Source: Panopea generosa
Lineage: Eukaryota; Mollusca; Bivalvia; Adapedonta; Hiatellidae
Direction of reading: 5' to 3'
Length of the DNA stretch: 64,000 nucleotides
Assembly (NCBI GenBank): GCA_029582155.1
Contig: CM055894.1
Span: 31,277,707 to 31,341,706 of the forward strand
Made by a program: the position numbers and the translations under genes. Below, piece by piece: positions 10,101-22,100 of the stretch (positions are counted from its first letter, which is position 1; each line of letters begins with the position of its first letter). A model generated the notes under the pieces. That model had not been told where the DNA came from, searched no databases, and worked only from the letters and a program-made list of their open reading frames with translations.

Positions 10101-13100
10101 AATATTTTCCTGTAATACCTGTATCCGAACTCCGCAATATTTATGGTGGCTTTTAACGGCAGGAATAGATTGATCACATGTATACGTGGCAGATGTTTGG
10201 TTTGCATCAACCATTAAGAGTGTATGGTAGCAATCTATATCACTGCTGTTATGTGTACAACCGAGTGGCACAGTTTGCTCGAATTCAATGGTAGCTTCTT
10301 CACCCTTTGTAATCACAACGCTGTGTGTGTTGATCTGTAATATGATGTCATTTTTATTACGAAATTGGATTTATTTGATACTAAACTTTCGATTTATTTG
10401 TTTCAATCGTTTTTAACAATAGTTAAACATACAATCATAACATCAGACATTGCCTGCATTACACATTTATTTTCCAATGATATATTGTTATTGAATATTA
10501 GAAATTGCAACGCTTGAGTATTTCATATTGTTTAAACTTGCTATTTTTAATCAGATTTTGATATTATAGAATTTGATACTACTTTTTAAGCATGAATATA
10601 CGCCTCAACATGTTTAACTCTATTTCTTTCCCAGAAATCTACCTTCAGTCCAGCGAAGAAATCGTTACTCTCCTTTATATCTGTAAATGCATTATTTTGT
10701 GCACTGGCTACTCGAATTCCACATCGTAACTAAAAGAACATACATTTTTATGTTTTTTTACTAATAGATAAGTAAAATACAAGATCTTCTTAAGTATGTA
10801 ACAAATTACCACCCCAAGCCACAAATGCAGCATGTCGTAACGATGTGCAATAAGAATTACGTTTCTTTAAAACTGTTGTTAATATGCTTTAAGTCTTTCA
10901 AAGTTTAAGCATAATATGATTGTTTAATAGTTAATTTAATAGTAAATTGTCAATAAACATATAGTGGTAAATGTTTGATAACTTGTGGACCAATCCTTTT
11001 GCTACTACATGTATACACAAAAGCAATATTTGTATGCATTTTTTGACATTGCTAAACTACTTTAATCAGGTGTTATCAGTTATCTGACGTCTGTTCTGAC
11101 GATATTGGACACTATGGTGTCTTAAAGGACAACATCGACATCAATGTTATCACACAGTTCAGTCATAAATCATAGATAAAACTAAATTCGTCAAAACACT
11201 GATGATAATGGTGGCAGAACAGTTTACTTAGCTATTTTAACAAATGAAATTACATTCAACACATTATTGTGTTTTGTTTAATGTTGTTTTTTTCTTCAAA
11301 ATATTAGATAATTCATGTTTTAATCTGGTATATTTACGATGATAAATAATAAAATGAATACCCATTGTGCTGAGTCTGTAAGTAGTGCTTTTGTTTTTAC
11401 AAAATGATATTTTTTAGTTGAAACTATTTTGAAATATTTGAAATGGTACCGTTATTCCTAGACGAAAACCAATGTTCAAGATATCTTGTTCCGAGAGTGG
11501 AATAGTTGCTTCTCTTTTTAATTTGCTAATGTAATTGCCATTGATAAACCTGAAATAAAATAAGGGTTAGCTTGTAAATTCATTTGCTTGACACCTAAGT
11601 TATGATAACAAATATGATACAATTATGGACTTTTCAGCTGTGCAATATGATGTGCTATGCATCATAAAAAATCAATATTTATGTTTTTTCTGATGCAAAA
11701 CACATCATATTGCACAGCTGAAGAGTCCATAACTGTTTTATTTAATCAAATATAAATAAATGAATTCTGAGCTTTAAGCCTAACCTACTCGCTTTCCGCA
11801 CGGGAAATGACAAAAAGTTAAGATTATCCATTGTACGTATCAATAGTATATAAAATTACACAATATTAATGTGACCTATGGCGGAAAAAAAAAATTTTTT
11901 GCATACGTTCAACGTTCAACAACACACGGCCACGGACACATCTTGATCAATGTTTTGTTTTTTTTATATTAAAACTAATCATTCATTTGTTTCTCTCATA
12001 AATAATGACGAAATATAACAATAGATTGAACAGTTGTCTTTTTGTTGTATCGGCATCTTTATTATCGATAATTTTGATGAAATCAGACGTAAATCTCTGC
12101 ATTCGGAACACCTCAGTTTTCATCGTTGCAATTGGCTAACACTTCAAATTCCCAGCGGTTACTTTTAGTAACCGTTGTATATCGGAATTTATTACATTTT
12201 ACCGGAGAAAGATAAGGATCTCTCAGTCAAAGATATCACCGTCATTTCACAATATTGTTATTACACACGTCTGAAAGATAAGCAATTTTCCAATGCGCAA
12301 ATGCGATTTTTGTGGGACTACTTTTTTATGCAAATTATGTAAACACACAGTAAACGTTAAAATGTCAGATCTGTTGCGAGATATAGACTTGGTGCATATC
12401 GGCGAGATACTGAAAGATTATGACCCATTCCCAAATGAAAACAAGCAGTCAACAAAAAAAAAAAAAAACAGTCGGTCTCGATATTATTAATCCTTCTTAT
12501 TTTACAATAAAATCAATTTTCAAAATGTTCAGTGTTCCTTCTTAATTGCGAGAGGTGGCCAAATGGTCTGTGGCACCTGAAAAAAACAACAGATAACAAT
12601 GAAATTCAAGTGTGTGTGTTGTGTGTGTGTTTTTATTTAATTTCAAAGACTATCAAAAGTGAACAATTAACTTTATCACCCTATCTCTAAAATGATAGAA
12701 CATTTTTTGGGTAATTGCAATTTTGAGTCAGTAGGAAAGAACACTATGGGGATCCGTTTTACGATTAAATCTCAATATCACCAATTGAATAGGTGATATA
12801 TGAGTGATATTACCGATTCGAATAAGTGATATCACCTTTTCGAAACGAATAAGTGGTATCACCTATTCGAATAAGTGATATCACTCATTTGTTTCGAATT
12901 CTGAATCATTTAAGCAGGAATCAGTCTGTTTTTCTTGCTTGATGAATCGAATAGCCGATATCACTTAGTTGTTTCGAAAAGTTGATATCACTTATTCGAA
13001 TAGGTGATATAACCTATTTGGAATGAATAAGTTATATCACTAATTCGAACAGGTGATATCACGTATTCGAATAAGTGATATCACCTAGTTGAACAAGTGA

Positions 13101-16100
13101 TATCACTTATTTGGATATAAATAAGTGATATCACATTCGAATAGGTAATATCACTTATTTGAATAAGTGATATCACATATTCGAATGAGTGTTATCACTT
13201 ATTGAAGTTAGATAGTAAAACGGCACCCAAAAGAGCACGACAAACACTTTTTTAAAGACAGACTCAATAAATTTAAATTATTTCCTTTAATCAAAGAGTC
13301 ACATAATTCACTACGAAACATTTGTATCATTTTAGATGAAGACAATGGACAATTTGTAGTATATGATGATGAAGAAGCATCCAGATTATTGGGGATCAAG
13401 AAAATAAGGGTACAAAAAAGAAAACCCGTAGTGCATGAACTAGTTTCAAGCGTTTCTTTCATGTCAAAATGAGAGCAGGGATATTGAACAACTTCCACAA
13501 CAGGAAATTGATATTTACTTTGGATGATTTCTATTGGCAGAAAAATCAAGGACAAAAGTGAATATGAGTCATCTTCTCTAAGAAGTTTCATGTCAGTTTT
13601 AGACAGACACTTGAAAAAATGTGGTTGTACTGTTAGAGTGCTCAATAACCCTGATTCCCTCACAGTAGTATTGATAGCAAAGCAAAAGGAACTTAAGGCG
13701 AAAGGTTATGGAAATAAGTTGACGGTCAGTGACATTGAACAATTATTCAACGAGGGCATATTGGGGTTAAACTCTCATCTGGCTGTCTTAAACATGTTTC
13801 ATTTGAACTTTTCTTTGGTTTTAGGGATGCGCAGTGGCAAGGAGCAATAAAAATGAAATGGGGAGATATTGAACTGGCTTCAGACGAAGATGGGAATGAA
13901 TATGTGGTTCACGTAAAAGAGCGGGCTACTAAAACAAAAACCGGTTTTGATATCACAAATATAAGGAAATTTAAATCAAAAGATGTCCCGTAAGATGTCC
14001 CGTAAAGGCATTCAAGCTGTATGCATCAAACAGGCCCACCGAATATGCTTTCACCAGAAGCACCCTTTTTTTCCTGGCTGTCAATGCAAGAGAGCCAAAG
14101 CTTGGCTCATAAACAGTACCATGGGCATCAACAAAATTTATCAACTTTCAAAAAATATGAAAGAACAGTGCAGTGAGATCGACAAAGACAGACGAATTAC
14201 AAATCACAGTGTCAGAAAACATCTAGTTCAGAAATGCTGCGATCTTCAACTAGCACCTACAGATAAGGTTCAGATCAGTGGTCATAAAAATGTACAAAGC
14301 GTTAATAACTACAGTCGAATGAACAATGAAAAACAAAAAGTGGTATCTAAGGCGTTGGGTAAAACAAAATGTGCTGGGCCTTTAGTATCGTCTTATTCGG
14401 AACAAACTCTAGAAAAATCAACTCACCAAGTCAACTGATCATATCCGTCTTCATTTGACCCAACACATCAAGCGGCATCTTCCATGGATTCCTATGCTTA
14501 CGGTCAGCAAGTGATGTCAACATATTTTAGGACAACCACAATTAATGGAAGCACTTTCATTTTCAATACAAGTAGTATTAATGGTGGTAATGAAGAGCCA
14601 CCACGAAAGAAATTTAAGCGCATATTGCTAATCATCTACTCTGACAGTGACAGTGAATAGTCCTTACTTTTGGTCAATAGTGAACTGACACTGATCATCT
14701 GACATAAAACATTAACTTGTATTTTTGTCAAATTTGAATGCATGCACTGTTTATCTGATATTTTGTTGAAACTGCCGGCAGCTACTGCTGTTTTTCGTCT
14801 TTGTTGTTATTGTTCATCCTGTGAGTATCTCACAAGAAAATATATGACAGTATCTCACAATAATGTATGACAGTGTCATTCTTTAACAACTTGGAATTAT
14901 AGTAAAAACCTATTTTTGTTATTTATTTTGAAATTTTGTTAATACCACAATATATATATATATATAAATATATATATATACTCCAGAAAAGTGGTCTAGT
15001 TTTCAAAAGTCGACATTTCCCGTCTTACCTGTCTAATCTGCATTACATATGCAGATAGGTTTTAAATATGGATTTAAAAATACGCGACAATATTCAAAAT
15101 GGTTGACTAGACCCAATCACTGCCCTGTCTAGGCTGAAGCGTAATCTTCATTATAAATATATAACTATCAACCTGGCCTCTTCTCAAATGAGATTGTGGG
15201 CTATTTCTATATTAAACTATTATTGAAACAATAGAATTTAAATCAAATAAGACCAATATTTTGTATAGTTCTTTGACGTTTAGAGCGGAAGTCTTGTATC
15301 ATAGTTACTGCGTATTGATTTACACGAGACTCCATATAAGGAAATCGTAGTATTTTCACCACGCCCATAATATTCTTGAGGTGTTTCCGATCGGGATCAG
15401 TGTAAAATAAAATATAAATATCAAACGATTCGAATGTAACAAACACTCGAGGAGTGGCGTACGCTCTTGAAAACACAACCACGCCCCTCCTCTCGTGAAT
15501 GAATTCACCGTCATGCACCCAGACGATTGAATAAACTCTATTTTATGCACAGATTTGCAAAACCAAAAGTAAAACTGTTCAATATCATATAATATTTTGT
15601 TCAATGATTGATCATTTTGGCCAATCCTAATTCATTTATTTATAGATTATATAATAACAACATTTCTGAGCAAGTACCTTAACTAATTCAATTTTGTCAT
15701 AACAGAAATCTTACATCTTTTGTTTGCAAAACGATAACCTGTTTGCCAATTTCGACAATATAGTTATACGTCTTTCAAAATATCGAAAATCTACGATAGT
15801 ATTCTCATTTTGATTATCAATCATAAGTTTTAATAACTTTAACCTTTATATCTGCATCGTATTACCTGGGCAAATTTGCCTAAACGTAGAAGTCGCGTTT
15901 CGAAGTTTCGTATGACAGAACAACTGTCAAAAACTAAAGGTCTTCCTGAAATAGTTCCATAGCTGAGTTACGCATTGAGGATTATTCTAATTTAGTTTGG
16001 TAATATAAACCAGCTAGTCAACTATTTTCGTTCCTTTTTAACTTTGTTATCGTACATTCAATCAATTACTTATTCTTTTTCGGAGTCAGTGGCGTATTGT

Positions 16101-19100
16101 ATAAAGAAGCCAATTGAACCCGGGCTCAAATCCCGAGGGCGGCAATAATTTTTTTTTATTTCATTAGCAATACAAATTACAGTGCTAATACTCCTTAAAC
16201 GCTTATCCTGTAAAAACATTCCAAAAATGACAAAAGAAATGATTTGTCCATTTTATGCAATTTATCTTTGCAAATATCTACCAATCGTTCTTCGTTATTT
16301 TTAATATTATTTGCAAACCTCAAATGGGAGATGGAACCCTTTTTAAAACAATATATATCAATATTGTATAATAAACCTAAGATGTGCTGATCGTCAAAAC
16401 TTTCTTTGGAAAAATACATAATTCAACTTTGAGATATATGTCACCTGGGATATATATTTTCTGTGATATACATTATAATTCAACTTGGCTTTTTAATTTT
16501 GTATTTAAAATTTATAATTAAGCTCGGATATAATAGTTAAACCTTTATGCAAAGAGATATTTTATAAACAATTTGAATGCATCTAGATAATCTGAGAGAT
16601 TTAATTTCTTTAAAATACATATTTCAACTCAGAGACTGGATTATTTTCACAATATGTACACTTTGTACAATACATATACTTTGGTATAAAACATTGTTAA
16701 TAAATGATTCAATCTAGTATTGCTGTATAATTAATGTATGTATATGTAATATCTTGATAACAATTAAATATTTTTAATCAGATTGATTTGTTTTATATAT
16801 ATATACATCCAGGTCATCTTGGAGAATGCAGCTTTTATGTACATTGAGCTTGAAATTGGTCTTTTTAAAAATATATAATTCAATTTAAGGACATGACTTT
16901 TCTTTTAAAATATACACATATTAAACATTTCATTTTGGAGATGTTTTAATATAAACGGTAATGTAAACTTTGTTTTGTATGCATACGTGTGTAATCAACA
17001 GAGAGATTGTTCAAATATAACATTTTACTTTGAGATTGAACTCCTTCGAAACATGTATAAAATGTCTATAATCTTGGAGACTGAGCACTGAAATATATTT
17101 TTACAGTAAAACATGCTCACGGTTAAAATAATAAATAGTGTCCTGTCTTATGTACTGTGTTTACCCACAAGATACAAGAACAACGGTTTGTAAATTGTAA
17201 CCTCTACTAAATTACCTTCCACCAGTGTGCTTATATCATGTTCCGGGTTACACAAACATTATTGTTTCATTTCTACTTGACCAATTTTGCCCAGGTTTCA
17301 ATACTTAGATGTATATACTGTGATGTTATACTTTCTAAGACCATTTTAACAATAAAGTTACTCTATGTTTATAAGTTGTAATATATAACTGTTGTAAAAC
17401 GTTGCTGTGGTTTTTTAACTGATCATTTTCTAGAAATAGTTTATTACAACTGTTCTAAGACTCCATATTATATTCAAATAACACAAGAACACTATGCATA
17501 AAACTACATTTGACTTACCAATAGGAATAATAGTAATAATTAAATCCAACATCGTTATACCAGCATTTGAAACTCAATTCAGGAAATTTAACACCGTTTT
17601 CAGCAGTAATGTAAACCAGAGTTGCCCTTACTTCAATTGTTGTTGGGATTGCATTTGTTGGAGCTGCTGTCAGGTCTCAAAAGAAAAAGTATATACTGAC
17701 TTGAACAGTGACATATTATATTAAATGTCCTCTTCATTAAAGCACTGGTTCCAATCTTTAATAATATCAGCATTAGTGTACACGTAATAGACTTCAGTGC
17801 GAAATCATCTTTAACACTGTTGCACGTTATAAAAAAGTGTCTCTAAGTCCAAATAGTAAAAATGGTTTTGATGGATATTCAGTTTGAGCAATTATTTAAA
17901 AATGCTCTACTCATATTTAAAGATATATCTGTCAATTTCATTCATAATATAAGTATTAAATCAAAAAATGATTAATATGATCAATACATGGAATAAACAC
18001 TAATAAACTATATGTTTGCAATATTAATAAATGAATACAAAAACAAAATGAAATAAATAAATAGAAAAATAAACATATCCGACGGAATAGAAATGTTATT
18101 CGTGAGGCCAGGCATGCCAACCAACCCGACAGCCCTAGCTCGAGTGATCATTGATTGTTTGAAAGAACTATGAGTGGCCAAAAAATAACCCTGATATTTT
18201 AAAATATCATTTCACTATTTTATCTTAAACTATCGTAATTTTGATTGATATTAACATTCGTCTTTTATACTTTGTATGTTTTTATCTAAATAATCGTCAA
18301 TAAAGAGGGTATGATTAAAGACACATATGTGACACATTGAAACTAGAATATGTGTCTTTCTAAGGTAAAATGAGTTACCACTGGTAAATTTGAGGTGTCG
18401 AATGCATGCCTTCATTATTAAAATAAGTTGGTTGCTTTTAAAAAGCATCCACTGTTCTTATAAAGAAGTTTGCACTTAGAATGAATAAGGCGTAAGTTAG
18501 GGTTTGTACGAAATATACTTGTTTGATGGTGTAAGATGCAATATTTGGGAGAATATAGGAAAGATAAAAACAATCGCGCACCGGATAATAAAAACATATG
18601 TGATACCAAACCCGATCAGGTTCCAGCTGACCCGGTCAAATTCCGGCAGCAGGGGAAAGTAATAATTATGGCGTGTAAATGCACAAATCTACATCATTAT
18701 GCGATTTTTTTGCAGATTCAATGTTCTATTCAAAACATCTGTAAGTTTGGTGATGTGTCTGATTGTTATAACGTGCTGAACACCACACTGGTGAAACCAC
18801 ACCGATTAAACAGCTTTGTTTTAAAGTATCACATATGTCCTTTCTATCGAGCAAAATAAACAGTTTTAGCTTATTGATTTCGGTATTAATTTGTTGTTAT
18901 GGGTTCAGCATATCATAATATGAGTAATTGTTGATTGAAAACTTATTATTTGAAAATAATTTAAATTAACTCAGCAGGAATTTGTTAACATACCCAGCGA
19001 AATATCGTCAAAAAATGGAAAAGACCGTTCAGCTGGAAGATGGCTTGAATGCGCACTATTAATTAGTTCATTAAAACGTAAGACGCATAATTACATACAC

Positions 19101-22100
19101 CACATTTAAATGCAGCTGAAAAATGGCCGGTTAACCGGAACCTCACCTGTTTTTAGTACGACCCAAATCCTATAAGGCACTATTTTGAAAAGCAATGGCG
19201 ACCTCCTTATGGCGAATGCAAATGTTTTTAATGTATAGTCGTGACTTTTTTAATATGGACGCACCAATGGTCAATTTCTGAAGTGAGCTTTATATAGGGT
19301 TCGGTCGCTCATGCAACCTAACCAACAACGTTTCATAACAGACAAAAGAGTCCCAAATACGATCTTTAAACTAGATAATGACCTTATTGTCTCACATGAT
19401 AAACAATTTACACTCTGTTCTGTTTATAAATTGGTTTAGTTTTATTCACATTTATACATATTGTGCCCTATGATCGTCAAAACCCCAAAATTATATGCAT
19501 TAGACATACCACTCGAGTAGACCTATCCGAAATATATGATATATCCAATGACGCTGCGAAAACGTTGTTTGATTTGTATTTTCTTACTATGGAGCTATTT
19601 GAGCCAGATCCTTAGTGAATAAGGAAATTCGTATTGTTGTTAATTAACAGTATGCCTAGCCACATCTGAACTAAATTGCTGAAGTGCAGCGTTATATTAT
19701 GATTGTAAACATCTAGATTTATATTATAAGCTATATTTAGAGATGACATGATCTTTTAATAGTATATATGAAACCATAGATTGAATAACAGTATAGATCT
19801 ATATCTTTCAGTAGATTGACGTTGCCGACGGAAATAACGATATATCTTTTGGATATATTCATTCAATCCTTTATTTGGCAAATATATGATGATATGTTAA
19901 ATACACATTATAACGTTTGTGTGGTTTGATTTTCCCATTTTCCACTTTACATTAGTGATAAGCGAAAATGTGTATAAATACACATTGACACGTGTCTGTG
20001 CAAAGGCTGTTTAAATAAATGTTTGAACACGTGTAGGCTCTTAAAGTGGTAAGTAAGCCTTCATAGAATAAAGCAGTTATTATGTAAATACAGGACCTGC
20101 ATTTGGTTTTGTGACAATGCATTATCATTAAAAACATATCGTGCAACCAATTCATACTATATCAAAAGGTCTATCAGTATAGCAAAATTACATCAGTCTT
20201 GTTAATTGCATTAGATAATAACTATAAATAGAAAGTTTATTCAACTATGATCTTAACTTATATATATAAGTATAAAGTAAACAGTTCAGTCCAACTTCTT
20301 ATCTGTTTTAATAACTTATAACCATAACGGATGTTATGATAGTGTGCCGTGTTTTATTCCACTCCCGAAACCAATGTTTTTCAAACGTTTTCAAAATGTT
20401 TTCGATAGTATGAACATAAATATACTTACTAGCAGCTTCTGTCTCAAGATCTGCGGTAAAATTAAAATTCAATAATATAATTATAATATCAGTTGTTCAT
20501 AATCCTCCATGATTTTTGTTCAAATTTCAAGAATACCAATACATTTCACTATGATTATATATATATATATATAGTATAAACTATGTTGTCATAGATTTAT
20601 ATAACTTTATAGTTACTGTATAAGTTAACTTGATGAATCTAAATGTCTAAGACAATTTCGTTTTTAGAGAATTAAAGTATGTCCTAGATGTTTCATATTT
20701 GTATTAGCTAAACTAGTAAACATAAAACACTTGCCAAAACAATAGGCTGATTGCTCTGTGGTCGACTTTAAGTTGTATTGGAGTTCATCGCCACATTTAC
20801 GGATGTCTATATCATATGTATACAAACAAGGATCTCTGAATGTCATAAGGCATGCCTTTCTCGAGATGGGCTCACTGGTGATGTCGTCATAATTTGGATG
20901 TGACTCTGTAATTGATATAGATACAGATAAAGCCGATGCATAATTTAGAAATGCATATCATAACAATCGTCATGTATATAATTGTGAAGTTAAAACACTG
21001 TCACATTCAGCATAATAAAAACTACTCTCTCTACAAAGATCATAAACACTATGTCTTGATCACATCTACATAATATAAAAGAACTGATTTGTTGTCATAG
21101 TTTGTATTCATTAATAACAAATACACATTACTATTCCGTTAAACTATTACCGAAATGATTAACACTGCATTGAAGCCAATGTCAATACCCCCACCGCTCC
21201 CAAAACACTATTCGGTGTTAATGCATTTTAGATTCATTAAGACTGTAGCAAAATAACCAAGGGCCGACAACTCACTTAGTTAGAATATATCTTTACTAAA
21301 ATATTATTTTTATATAAGTAAATATTATACAACATATACATATCAACAAGATTTACTCAAAAGCTAATGGTAAACTATGATTAGCTTTACAATAATAAAC
21401 CTTTTTACTTTTTCTAAAATACTTATTACTCAACGGAGTTTTATAAGATAAACGCTAACATGACTTATCCTTTAACCCAAAAATGAATATCTTAAAATAT
21501 CTTTAATCTATTTTATCTCTATCTATCTAGCTATAAGATTAACAAACCCACTCTACTTGACCAATATATGTCTATGCAATGTACATACGTTGTTATTAAC
21601 TGGAACTGAGGATTATTATTTTGTTACAAAGACCATTTATATATGTTATTCAATGATACGTAAGTGCGTATGTGCATCCTCAGTACGCCCAAGTAGTGGT
21701 GACTTCACCCAACTTAATATGGGATTTGACGGGGTAGACAAACCAAATAAACCGTCCGCGTTATGAAATTTAGTTAATTACGCACAAAATGTGTATTATT
21801 TATGGATTCAGCAAGCTGCAGAAAAAGGATAATATCTATTTAAACCAATTAAGCTAAAAAACTCAAATACGTACTGTGGATAACGCTTAATCCCTATTAT
21901 GTCAAGGACGTCAAACTCGTGTTGTATATTGATAGAAATCTAAATACAGATGTTTCGTTTTGGAATGCCAGTGTTTCTAGACGATAATGATATAAAAGTC
22001 TAAGTATCTATATTTTTGCAAGATTTCAAATGTCGGTTTTCCATCGTTTAAGATAATTTAATAAGTAAATTAACATGTATCATTTAAATGTATTTTTCAT

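Noticed and set aside
15243-15518. 91-codon minus-strand frame as an exon of the VWDE-like gene
   Set aside because: The split Trp codon joins 17519 directly to 11549, leaving no phase-compatible place for it.
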